NCBI GenBank assembly: GCA_910586015.1
Contig: CAJUGJ010000005.1
Span: forward strand, 1-64,000
From: an uncultured Lachnospiraceae bacterium
GTDB taxonomy: Bacteria > Bacillota > Clostridia > Lachnospirales > Lachnospiraceae
DNA: 64,000 nt
Reading direction: 5' to 3'
The stretch's first letter is position 1. Every line of letters starts with the position of its first letter. Shown one piece after another: positions 53,605 through 61,331 of this stretch. Under the pieces are notes generated by a model. It was given only the letters and a program-made list of their open reading frames with translations, was not told the origin of the DNA and did no database searches. Both the position numbers and the translations under genes were made by a program.

Positions 53605-54519
53605 ATGGTAGAACGGATGGACAATGAGAAATTAAGTTATTTACAAGGATTAAGGCAGTTATTTAAAGACTTTATTGAACTTAAAAAAGCAGATCCAGAA
53701 AATCTTCAAACCCTTACCGATGCTATGTTTGACTGGTATTATTCACTCCCGCAAATTACTTTGACTTTTCAGGAAATGGATGGTATGGTAGAGAAAGACC
53801 GGAGATTGATGAAAGAGCTACGAAGGATCATTTGGAAAAAGAGTAGCGATCCAGAAAAAGTCTTATTTCAAAAACTTTTACATAGCATGGAAGCAGGAAA
53901 AGATCTTGCATTTTGTCTACGGCAAATTACAAGAGTAAAGCGACAGATGGAACTTCATGTAAGATGGATAAAGCAAGAGGCAGCAGAGCGGGTACGAAGG
54001 ATTTTTAAAGACAGATCCCACGAAGATTTAGAACAGTGCTTAAAATCGTGGCTTTTAATGTTATACTACAGAGAAGATACTGTTTTTTCAGCATCTGCAC
54101 AAATGTTTTTGCAATTCGTTGAAAATTTGTATATCCATAATGAAGAAGAAATTATTTCTAGGATATCCAAAATTGTAATGGGTTGTTATGTAGAGGACTG
54201 GGAAAATGGTTCTTTAAATGAATTTACAATAAGAGTACGTGAAGTAAAGGAAGAGATAGAGGCAAAACAAGAAATTTGTTCCAAGGAAAAAGAGATTATT
54301 TTTACCGGAAATAACGGAAGATGGATTCGATGGTGTTTTTCAATTCCAGAAGATACGAAACAAAATCATAACTTTTTAAATTCAGTAAAAAATGTGATAC
54401 AAACACAGGGAAAAGAGATTCAAGTGAAAGAACAAGCAGCAATTTTGATTGGAGAGGTAGAACAGATGTTAGAAAAAATCAGATGTCAGAATCCAAAGAA
54501 AGAACAATCGGAGGAATGA
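53605..54519 (+). CDS. Uncharacterised 304-residue helical protein
   Basis: A soluble, strongly helical and charged protein with no membrane segment. Features are FDWYYSLPQITLTFQEM near residue 45, repeated KELRRIIWKK-type helices and a basic segment RVRRIFKDRSHEDLEQC. I do not recognise a family. It ends four bases before the cysteine-desulfurase-like gene, so the two are almost surely co-transcribed, and the macrodomain gene follows. GGAAGGGGG lies just before the ATG. A role linked to the aminotransferase is possible from context only. Confidence 0.6.
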   Translation: MVERMDNEKLSYLQGLRQLFKDFIELKKADPENLQTLTDAMFDWYYSLPQITLTFQEMDGMVEKDRRLMKELRRIIWKKSSDPEKVLFQKLLHSMEAGKDLAFCLRQITRVKRQMELHVRWIKQEAAERVRRIFKDRSHEDLEQCLKSWLLMLYYREDTVFSASAQMFLQFVENLYIHNEEEIISRISKIVMGCYVEDWENGSLNEFTIRVREVKEEIEAKQEICSKEKEIIFTGNNGRWIRWCFSIPEDTKQNHNFLNSVKNVIQTQGKEIQVKEQAAILIGEVEQMLEKIRCQNPKKEQSEE

Positions 54520-54523
54520 TAGA

Positions 54524-55576
54524 ATGATTTATTTGGATAATGCAGCGGATACATATCCAAAACCACTAAATTTTTGGAACAATGATTCTTTAAGTCCATT
54601 AAAAAATACAGTTGCACAATTTTTTAAGGCAACTCCAGAGCAGATTTTTTTTACATCATCTGCAAAAGAAGCACTATATACAGTAATTCATTCTTTAAAA
54701 TTGAATGAAAATTCTACAGTTTATTTAACTTCCTTTGAGCCCGATGTCACGATACGAACAGTTTCAGTACGAAAATATCAGGATGGAATTCGTCTTTTTT
54801 TCCTTCCAATAGATCCAAATACTGCAGTACCTGACTGGAAAGCACTAAAACAACAATTTTTTCTTTATCCGCCAGATGTTGTGATTATTAATCAAGTTGG
54901 AAGTTTAACAGGAGCAATTACTCCAGCAGAAGATATTTTTTCCAAAGCTCATGCTTATGGGGCAGTTACTATTTTAGACGCAGCTCAGTCAGCAGGTATT
55001 TTACCAATAGAATTTGAGAAAATGCAGGCTGATATTTTAATTTTTTCTGGTCATAAAAAATTATATGGAAAACAGGGATGTGGAGGTTTTCTATGTAAAC
55101 GAGAAAATATTTTTGAAACAATGCCCGATATTTTAACAGAAGAGCAAATTAGTCAACCAGTATTAGAAAGTTTGTGTAAAACACTGCTTTGGGGAATGGA
55201 CGGGCAAAGGGAAAAGCTTCAAAAAGAACAAGAACTATCAGCAGAACTTTTAGAGGGATTACAGGCTTTTTCTGATACAGTCGTCTTAGGTCCAGCACTA
55301 GAAAAAGAACGAACAGGAATTGTTACATTTGCTCTACATGGTTATTCGGCAGATTGGCTTGTAAATCGAATAAAACAGGAAGGACAGATTGTTCTTCGAA
55401 CTGCTCGTGATACAGAACCGTATTTGTCAGAATGGTTGAAAACTATACAGGTAGAAAAATTTGTGAGGGCAAGTTTTGGATGGTTTAATACACAGGAAGA
55501 AGTAAGACAACTTTTAAAAACAATCGAAGGTCTATGTAAAAAGACAACCATATTTTTATCTGGAAAAACAGATTAA
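54524..55576 (+). CDS. Aminotransferase class V, cysteine desulfurase-like
   Basis: A 350-residue PLP enzyme of the NifS/CsdA superfamily. The N-terminus MIYLDNAADTYPKP matches the usual YLDNAATT start. The PLP Asp is in TILDAAQSAG, and the Schiff-base lysine is in FSGHKKLYGKQGCGGFL. A cysteine loop typical of IscS is not apparent: the region near 330 reads VRASFGWFNTQEEV, which is the C-terminal segment common to the group without a clear catalytic Cys. It may thus be a selenocysteine-lyase/desulfurase relative of unknown substrate. It follows the 304-residue gene by four bases; GGAGG precedes it. Confidence 0.85.
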   Translation: MIYLDNAADTYPKPLNFWNNDSLSPLKNTVAQFFKATPEQIFFTSSAKEALYTVIHSLKLNENSTVYLTSFEPDVTIRTVSVRKYQDGIRLFFLPIDPNTAVPDWKALKQQFFLYPPDVVIINQVGSLTGAITPAEDIFSKAHAYGAVTILDAAQSAGILPIEFEKMQADILIFSGHKKLYGKQGCGGFLCKRENIFETMPDILTEEQISQPVLESLCKTLLWGMDGQREKLQKEQELSAELLEGLQAFSDTVVLGPALEKERTGIVTFALHGYSADWLVNRIKQEGQIVLRTARDTEPYLSEWLKTIQVEKFVRASFGWFNTQEEVRQLLKTIEGLCKKTTIFLSGKTD

Positions 55577-55609
55577 AAATTATAATTTTTAATCTGTATA
55601 GAAATGAGG
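55568..55609 (+). promoter_or_regulatory. Hairpin directly before the AGAAATGAGG decamer
   Basis: A 14-base perfect stem (55568-55581 with 55584-55597), AT-rich, overlaps the desulfurase stop codon. It ends two bases before AGAAATGAGG (55600-55609), the SD of the macrodomain gene. No U-run follows, so termination is less likely than a translation role. Confidence 0.45.
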
Positions 55610-55613
55610 AAAA

Positions 55614-56423
55614 ATGAATCGAAAAGCAGTCGCAAAAGAAACTTTAGAAATTCTAAAAAATGGTTTTTATATTTGGAATAATAAAAAAATACAAATTGAG
55701 CCAATGCACAAAAATTCGATTGAAAACAGTCATTATATTGCTCCAGAAGAAAAGCTAGAGCAGGAAGTAACAAAGACAGATAGACAATCGTGTGGAATCT
55801 ATGTCGATGCTTGTCAAACGGTACGAGCAATATTAAATACTGTTCATGTAAAAAAAGAAAAAATCGGCGTATTAAATTTTGCAAGTGCAAAAAATCCGGG
55901 AGGCGGATTTTTAAACGGAGCTATGGCGCAAGAGGAAAGTTTAGCAGCTTCCAGTGGATTATATGATACGTTAACAGCACACTGGGAATACTATGAAAAA
56001 AATCGAAATACACGTTCTATGATGTATACAGATGGAGCAATTTATTCTTCAGATGTTGTATTTTTTCGAAATGAGAAATTTGAACTGTTAGAAACTCCAG
56101 TGCTTGCATCGGTTTTAACACTGCCTGCAGTCAATTATGGACAGGTTTTATTAAAGGGCGAAGACTCGAATTTAGCAAAACAAAAAATGAAAATACGAAT
56201 GGAAAGAAGCCTCCAAATTTTTAAAAAAGAAGGAGCAAAAAATTTAATTTTAGGGGCATATGGGTGTGGCGTATTTCAAAACGATCCACACGATGTAGCA
56301 AATTGGTGGAAAGAATTATTAGAAAAAGGCTATCAAAAGGATTTTGAAAGTATTTGTTTTGCTATTTTTGATCGCTCAGAATCGAAGGAATGTCTAAGAG
56401 CATTTTCTATTTTTACTAATTAA
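55614..56423 (+). CDS. TIGR02452/DUF2263 family protein, PARG-like macrodomain
   Basis: A 269-residue protein of the family that includes bacterial poly(ADP-ribose) glycohydrolases. The signature GGG-X6-8-QEE is present: FASAKNPGGGFLNGAMAQEE, followed by SLAASSGLYDTL. Another family segment is LGAYGCGVFQNDPHDVANWW. The two Glu of QEE are those used in catalysis by known bacterial enzymes, so removal of ADP-ribose from proteins or nucleic acids is plausible. The start has AGAAATGAGG four bases upstream. It lies 37 bases downstream of the desulfurase-like gene and is followed by a terminator. Confidence 0.87.
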   Translation: MNRKAVAKETLEILKNGFYIWNNKKIQIEPMHKNSIENSHYIAPEEKLEQEVTKTDRQSCGIYVDACQTVRAILNTVHVKKEKIGVLNFASAKNPGGGFLNGAMAQEESLAASSGLYDTLTAHWEYYEKNRNTRSMMYTDGAIYSSDVVFFRNEKFELLETPVLASVLTLPAVNYGQVLLKGEDSNLAKQKMKIRMERSLQIFKKEGAKNLILGAYGCGVFQNDPHDVANWWKELLEKGYQKDFESICFAIFDRSESKECLRAFSIFTN

Positions 56424-56429
56424 CATAAC

Positions 56430-56475
56430 GATGCCACAAAATAGATTTTTAATACTATTTTGTGGCATCACTTTT
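56430..56475. terminator. Bidirectional terminator
   Basis: The arms GATGCCACAAAATAG and CTATTTTGTGGCATC are followed by ACTTTTTTT on the plus strand. It separates the convergent macrodomain and LtaS-like genes. Confidence 0.9.
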
Positions 56476-56476
56476 T

Positions 56477-58648
56477 TTACTCTTCCTGTTCTTTCTCTGA
56501 AATAGGTGTTGGTGAAATAGGAAGCTGAACAATAAGTTCATTGGTAGAACTTAAGATCTTTCCATCTTTTCCAATTTGTGCAATACTGATTTTATCACCA
56601 TTTTTAAGTTTTAGATTATCTACAAGAAGTAGATTTCGGCTTTCGACTTGTACATCTCCGACAGGACTGCCATTAATACAAAGACGACTGTAGGTATTAA
56701 AGTAATCTCCAACGATATGCAGTAAATATCTTTCAGAATCTGTATCAGAGATAGTTAAACGATAATTGTAAATACTTGCAGGACTTGTTCCCATCTGTAA
56801 ATCAGTCGGTTTAAATGGATTAACCCCTCCATAACAGTCTAAATTGCCATATAACATATCATATTCTAACATTTTTAACTGTTCTAAATAAATATCAGAA
56901 TCCTTTTGGGTTCGATGTAATTTCGGAATTAGTCCCTCTTGAATGTCTAGACGTTCAAATAAATAAGGATATAACTGGTAAGCTTCTAAATCAATTTGTT
57001 TTCGTTCTAGTTCAAAATTACTCCAAAGTACATATTCTGTCTGAAATAAAGAGTTATTCGTCAGTTGTTCTGCCAAAAGAGAAAATCCTGGCAGATGATC
57101 ACCATACATAATCAGAACGGTTGGTTCTCCACACTGTTCTAAATAGGAAACTAATTCACCAATAAAGTGATCCATCTTATGAATTTCATTAGAATAATAT
57201 AACATTCCATAATATGTCTCTTCTGAAAATCCTTCTGGTAGAGTGAGATCAATTTCTGGATCTTCTAGTATTGCCTGTGTAGGATAAGCTCCATGCCCTT
57301 GAACAGAAATTGCATAAATAAAATCTTGAGTCTTTGTACTTTCAAGAATTTTTCTTATTTCATCGGTTAAAATACTATCTTTAGCCCAACCAAGCGGTGT
57401 AAATTCAAGATCTTCCATATATTCAATGGAAGTAAACGTGTCAAAGCCAAGTTGAGAAAATACTGTATTTCTCCCATAAAAAGTACCGTCATTATTATGC
57501 AGGGCATGTGTCTGATATCCTAATGGTTTTAAATTATATCCGATACTTTCACAGGTAGTCTGCTGAAGAATTGTTTTATAAGGATATTCGCCTGGACCAA
57601 AAAAGTCTAAATTCATTCCAGTAATTGCTTCAAATTCTGTATTGGCAGTTCCTGCACCAACACTTGGAACACTTAGATAGCCAGAGGTATAAGCTTCCTT
57701 TAAGTATCGAAAATTCGGAATAGGATCTTTAGTAAAAGTAGAGCCTATAATGGAAGTCGGATCAAAAAAGGATTCTAGCTGCAACATAATAATGTTTGGA
57801 GTCTTTTTGGTTGGTACTGTTTGAGGAATATCTAATTCATTGGTTGGCACTTTAGTAGGAATTGGTGTCAGTGCAGCAGTAGCAGAAGGTGTATTTGGCT
57901 CTTGAGTTGGTGAAATATCAGAAGCCTGAATTACAATTCCATTTTCTAAACTATCTACAATCTGCGTAATCGTCTTTTGTGAATAATTTTTTGGTTTATC
58001 AATTCCTGTATTAATAATACTATTGACAAAACAGTAAGGTAATCCATAGGAGTGATAAGCATCTGCAAGATTTCCAAAGTTTTCAGATAATAATCCTGCA
58101 AATACATAAATATGAGTTAGTCCAAAAATAGATAATGTCAACATGACACAAAAAATAAAACTCCGAAAGCGATGTAATATCCCTGTATATTTTGGAGCTT
58201 TCTTGTACAAAACAACTAATCCAGTAATTAAAAGCACAGTTCCAATCCCAATTAAAATAAGATAAAATGTATTGAGATAGTGTGGAATAATTTGGATTGT
58301 AGAACTAAGCAAAGTAATATCTACTGCGGTAAAAGGAGTAGTTCGAAATTGAAGCAAAATTAAATCAACAACTCCTATAATAATCCAAAGTAACGATGTC
58401 AAAATAAGAGTAAATACTTTACGTCTTACGATCAAAGAGATCGATAAAGTAGCTGTAATAATCAATAGATTATACAAAAAGACAAAAGGATTCGTTACTA
58501 AAAAAACAATAGCTTTCCAAAGAGAACGTCTAGAACATATTTCAACAAAAAGTTCTAAGATAAGTCCAATAAAAAAGCATCGTTTAACAGGAGAAAGCAG
58601 GATTGATTTTAAACTTTGCAATATAGGATGAGAAGTCTTCTCCTCCAT
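56477..58648 (-). CDS. LtaS-like sulfatase-family polyglycerolphosphate synthase
   Basis: A 723-residue membrane enzyme of the lipoteichoic acid synthase family, which transfers glycerol phosphate from phosphatidylglycerol. Five helices occupy about residues 15-215. An unusual Thr/Pro-rich stretch (about 245-285, SPTQEPNTPSATAA...) links them to the extracellular sulfatase-fold domain: NIIMLQLESFFD with the metal Glu, GAGTANTEFEAITG with the nucleophile Thr, and IMYGDHLPG with Asp/His ligands. A C-terminal beta domain (about 630-715) follows the catalytic part. The active site looks intact. The gene stands alone, with a terminator at its end. Confidence 0.9.
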   Translation of the reverse strand: MEEKTSHPILQSLKSILLSPVKRCFFIGLILELFVEICSRRSLWKAIVFLVTNPFVFLYNLLIITATLSISLIVRRKVFTLILTSLLWIIIGVVDLILLQFRTTPFTAVDITLLSSTIQIIPHYLNTFYLILIGIGTVLLITGLVVLYKKAPKYTGILHRFRSFIFCVMLTLSIFGLTHIYVFAGLLSENFGNLADAYHSYGLPYCFVNSIINTGIDKPKNYSQKTITQIVDSLENGIVIQASDISPTQEPNTPSATAALTPIPTKVPTNELDIPQTVPTKKTPNIIMLQLESFFDPTSIIGSTFTKDPIPNFRYLKEAYTSGYLSVPSVGAGTANTEFEAITGMNLDFFGPGEYPYKTILQQTTCESIGYNLKPLGYQTHALHNNDGTFYGRNTVFSQLGFDTFTSIEYMEDLEFTPLGWAKDSILTDEIRKILESTKTQDFIYAISVQGHGAYPTQAILEDPEIDLTLPEGFSEETYYGMLYYSNEIHKMDHFIGELVSYLEQCGEPTVLIMYGDHLPGFSLLAEQLTNNSLFQTEYVLWSNFELERKQIDLEAYQLYPYLFERLDIQEGLIPKLHRTQKDSDIYLEQLKMLEYDMLYGNLDCYGGVNPFKPTDLQMGTSPASIYNYRLTISDTDSERYLLHIVGDYFNTYSRLCINGSPVGDVQVESRNLLLVDNLKLKNGDKISIAQIGKDGKILSSTNELIVQLPISPTPISEKEQEE

Positions 58649-58820
58649 TGTTACACCTCTTTCTTTTCTTGTTTAAGATTGCCCATTGCTATTTAACGTT
58701 TGATAGTGTATCATAGATTCGTAAATAATCCAATGGAAGTTTTCTTAAGAATTTATGACGAATTTGCTTAAAATATAGCTAAGTTTTACGAAAATTAAAT
58801 TTTAAACTAGGGAGGGACTT

Positions 58821-59573
58821 ATGAATCACATAACATTAACTGGAAATTTAGGAAGTGGAAAGTCTACAATATGTAAAATATTAGAAAGTCAATATGGATA
58901 TGAAATTTATTCTACTGGAAAGGTACAACGTTCTTTAGCAACACAATTAGGAATCAGTGTTTTGGAAATGAATCAGAAAATGTGTGAAGATTCAAAATAT
59001 GATAAAATGATCGATGATGCTACCGCGAAAATTTCAAAAGAAAATCCAGAAAAAAAGATCGTCTTTGATTCGAGATTAGCATGGAATTTTGTGGAACATT
59101 CCTTTAAAGTTTTTTTATCCGTTAGTTTAGAAGTAGCAGCACAAAGAGTATTTCATGATAATCGAGGGGCTGTAGAGAAATATTCTTGTATAGAAGAAAC
59201 AATAGAACAATTAAAACTCAGGGCTCAGACAGAGGATATAAGATATAAAGAAATTTATGGTATTGATTACTTTAATTTTAAAAATTATGATTTAATCTTA
59301 GATAGTACTTGGTGTAAACCAGAGTGGTTAGCACAGATTTTAGAATCCGAGGCTTGTAAACCAAAATCAGATCAAACAAAGCTTTTCATTTCTCCAAAGA
59401 GAATTCTTGAAAAAAGAGACTTTCCTTTAGAAAATAACCCTAAAGTTTATATTCCAGATGAAGTAGTAGAATTAAAAGCAGAAAAGGGAGAATTTACATT
59501 ATTAAAAGGGAATAGCTTCGTAGAAAGGGCAGCAAAAGAGGGATATTCATTGATATCTGCAAATTTGGTATAA
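58821..59573 (+). CDS. Cytidylate-kinase-like nucleotide kinase
   Basis: A 250-residue P-loop protein. The Walker A is GNLGSGKST near residue 8, followed by YEIYSTGKVQRSLATQLG, which corresponds to the NMP-binding entrance of CMP-kinase-like proteins. KIVFDSRLAWNFV matches the DxR motif (conserved arginine), and the LID-like EDIRYKEIYGID follows. Residues 185-250 are a C-terminal extension without known match. The protein may be a true or repurposed nucleotide kinase; a standard cmk would be a separate gene. GGGAGGG lies seven bases upstream of the ATG. Confidence 0.78.
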   Translation: MNHITLTGNLGSGKSTICKILESQYGYEIYSTGKVQRSLATQLGISVLEMNQKMCEDSKYDKMIDDATAKISKENPEKKIVFDSRLAWNFVEHSFKVFLSVSLEVAAQRVFHDNRGAVEKYSCIEETIEQLKLRAQTEDIRYKEIYGIDYFNFKNYDLILDSTWCKPEWLAQILESEACKPKSDQTKLFISPKRILEKRDFPLENNPKVYIPDEVVELKAEKGEFTLLKGNSFVERAAKEGYSLISANLV

Positions 59574-59636
59574 ATAGAAAAAACAGAAAATAAAATAATA
59601 AAAAATGAAAAACTTTTTATTTTTTTCCTTTTTTAC

Positions 59637-59796
59637 TTGATCTATTTTGAAATATGTGGTAAAATAAGAATATAGGAGAAGTTCTAAAAACGCCAATGCT
59701 ATTCTCGTTAATACAGAACACGAGATGTCGCAGCATGTACCGATATTGCTCTTATGTCTGAGTTTATCGGTACATTTTGTATTCTAAAATTTTTTC
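59637..59796 (+). ncRNA. Candidate small structured RNA with its own promoter
   Basis: TTGATC (59637-59642) and TAAAAT (59660-59665) are 17 bases apart. The predicted RNA from about 59672 folds into ATGCT/AGCAT enclosing TCTCGT/ACGAGA (59696-59736), directly joined to GTACCGATA/TATCGGTAC (59737-59773), with T-rich sequence to 59796. No known riboswitch or small-RNA family was recognised. It could be a leader of the YtvI-like gene 114 bases downstream or an independent RNA. Confidence 0.5.
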
Positions 59797-59862
59797 ATAA
59801 ATAAGACAATCTGACAGAAAAGTCCCATTTTTACATAAAATTTTCCCTTATGAAATAACGCA

Positions 59863-59900
59863 CTCCGGAACAAAATAATAACATTATTAAAAATCCGGAG
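59863..59900 (+). promoter_or_regulatory. SD-sequestering hairpin of the YtvI-like gene
   Basis: CTCCGGA (59863-59869) is exactly complementary to TCCGGAG (59894-59900), which contains the SD of the gene starting at 59910. The structure would hide the ribosome site until opened. Confidence 0.6.
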
Positions 59901-59909
59901 GTGAACCGA

Positions 59910-60950
59910 ATGGAATATTTGACAAAACGTCAGAAAAAGATATTGTGTTGGATTATCAGTGTAGCAGCGGTATATCTTGGATTTCGGTATCTTCTTCCGT
60001 TGTTTATACCCTTTATATTTGCTTATTTTATTGCCTGGATTTTAAGACCTTTTGCTGCCATTTTACATCGGTATCTGCATATTCCTCTCATGGTAGGAGG
60101 AGCAGTTGGATTATTGATCTTATTAGTAGGAGCAGGAAGTGGCATTTATTTTTTAGGGCAAATGTTTATAAATCAGCTCTCGGAGTTTTTTAAAAACTTT
60201 CCAATTTATCAAGAGTATCTACAGACACAAGTAGAAGGGATTTGTTGTGGATGCGATCGATTCTTTCGACTTCCAGAAGGAACTATCTTTGAAACTTTTT
60301 CGGCAGGAATGGAAAGTGTAGGAATACAGATTAGAGAAAAGTTTCTGCCTGCTATGACAAGACGTACTTTAAAGTTTGCGGCAGGAATTGCCGTTGCAGT
60401 GGGAACGATTATAATTACTTTGACTTCAGTTTTGCTTTGGATTAAGGATATGGAAGAATATAAAAAAGGATTAAAACGTTCCGAATTTTATCCAGAAGTT
60501 CATCGGATCACAAAACAGCTTTCGGAAACAGGAATTGCCTATTTAAAAACTCAATTAATTATCATGGGAATTATAGCAGCACTGTGTTCCATTGCACTTT
60601 TTTTGATTGGAAATCCCTATACCCTTATTTTTGGAATTGCAATGGCACTTTTTGACGCGTTTCCCGTTTTAGGATTGGGACTTATTTTAGGACCTTGGAT
60701 TTTAATTGAATTATTGACAAAAGATTTTTTTTCCGCCGCAGTCTTAGGAACACTATTTGTAGTATGTCAATTAATTCGGGAATTTCTTGAACCTAAACTA
60801 TTAGGTGGTAAGCTTGGAATTCCTCCAATCTATTCTATGATCGCCATGTATTTGGGGGTACAGCTTTTTGGCATCTGGGGATTTTTTTTAGGGCCACTTG
60901 GTTTTGTCATTTTACGTACTATTAATCGTACTTCAGAAGAGAAAAGTTAA
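59910..60950 (+). CDS. AI-2E family / YtvI-like sporulation membrane protein
   Basis: A 346-residue membrane protein with about eight helices, of the AI-2E transporter family and closest in pattern to YtvI of sporulating Firmicutes. The N-terminus reads TKRQKKILCWIISVAAVY then PFIFAYFIAWILRPF, and the C-terminal half has FDAFPVLGLGLILGPW and LGGKLGIPPIYSMIAMYLG, the family's conserved loop and helix. I chose the ATG at 59910 over a GTG at 59901, since GGAGG lies seven bases before it. The transport substrate is not known; the name AI-2E is inherited. An SD-sequestering hairpin lies upstream. Confidence 0.88.
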   Translation: MEYLTKRQKKILCWIISVAAVYLGFRYLLPLFIPFIFAYFIAWILRPFAAILHRYLHIPLMVGGAVGLLILLVGAGSGIYFLGQMFINQLSEFFKNFPIYQEYLQTQVEGICCGCDRFFRLPEGTIFETFSAGMESVGIQIREKFLPAMTRRTLKFAAGIAVAVGTIIITLTSVLLWIKDMEEYKKGLKRSEFYPEVHRITKQLSETGIAYLKTQLIIMGIIAALCSIALFLIGNPYTLIFGIAMALFDAFPVLGLGLILGPWILIELLTKDFFSAAVLGTLFVVCQLIREFLEPKLLGGKLGIPPIYSMIAMYLGVQLFGIWGFFLGPLGFVILRTINRTSEEKS

Positions 60951-60966
60951 AATTTATTTTTTCCAC

Positions 60967-60995
60967 TTGACAAATGGCATTTAAAATTCTAAAAT
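60967..60995 (+). promoter_or_regulatory. Promoter of the proS T-box transcript
   Basis: TTGACA (60967-60972) and TAAAAT (60990-60995) are separated by 17 bases, about seven bases before the expected start of the T-box leader. Confidence 0.75.
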
Positions 60996-61001
60996 CAAGA
61001 A

Positions 61002-61251
61002 AATGTATGATATTTTATCTGTGGCTGAGAAGAGGATTAGTATATGTCAAATTACTATAAAGAGAGAGAATCCTTTGGCTGAAAGATTCTTTAGCAAATG
61101 ACATAGAACCTACCTTGGAGCTTCCATACGAAAGTATGGCGTATTCTGACGTTATCAGAAGAAGAGAGAATAGTAGTCTTAACTGCTATTAATCAGGGTG
61201 GCACCGCCGGAAAAGTGTATTCGGTCCCTTTATTTTAAAGGGACTTTTTTT
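61002..61251 (+). promoter_or_regulatory. T-box leader of proS
   Basis: The conserved T-box AGGGTGGCACCGC lies at 61195-61207, followed by the terminator GTCCCTTTA/TAAAGGGAC (61224-61244) and a seven-T run. Upstream are the long Stem I and the sequence GAACCTACC, in which CCT at 61109-61111 is a possible proline specifier. Uncharged tRNA-Pro would stabilise the antiterminator and let proS be transcribed. Confidence 0.92.
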
Positions 61252-61265
61252 ATTTTATAATAAAA

Positions 61266-61326
61266 GCTGCTCTGAGAGTGCACTGCTTGCTCAGAGTAGT
61301 AAAAAAATTACAGTGCAGAAATGAGG
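61266..61326 (+). promoter_or_regulatory. Hairpin leader whose loop pairs with the proS pre-SD region
   Basis: An 11-base stem (61266-61276 with 61290-61300, two G-U pairs) holds a 13-base loop. Loop bases TGCACTG (61279-61285) are complementary to CAGTGCA (61311-61317), which abuts the decamer AGAAATGAGG (61317-61326). It lies after the T-box terminator, so it would act on translation. Confidence 0.6.
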
Positions 61327-61331
61327 AGATT

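Noticed and set aside
54524..55576. Assignment as iscS/nifS
   Set aside because: No catalytic Cys loop could be placed and no iscU/nifU or tRNA thiolation gene is adjacent, so only a superfamily call is made.
59637..59796. 6S RNA, SRP RNA or known riboswitch
   Set aside because: Size and motifs do not fit 6S or SRP RNA, and no signature of TPP, SAM, FMN, preQ1, purine or c-di-GMP riboswitches was found.
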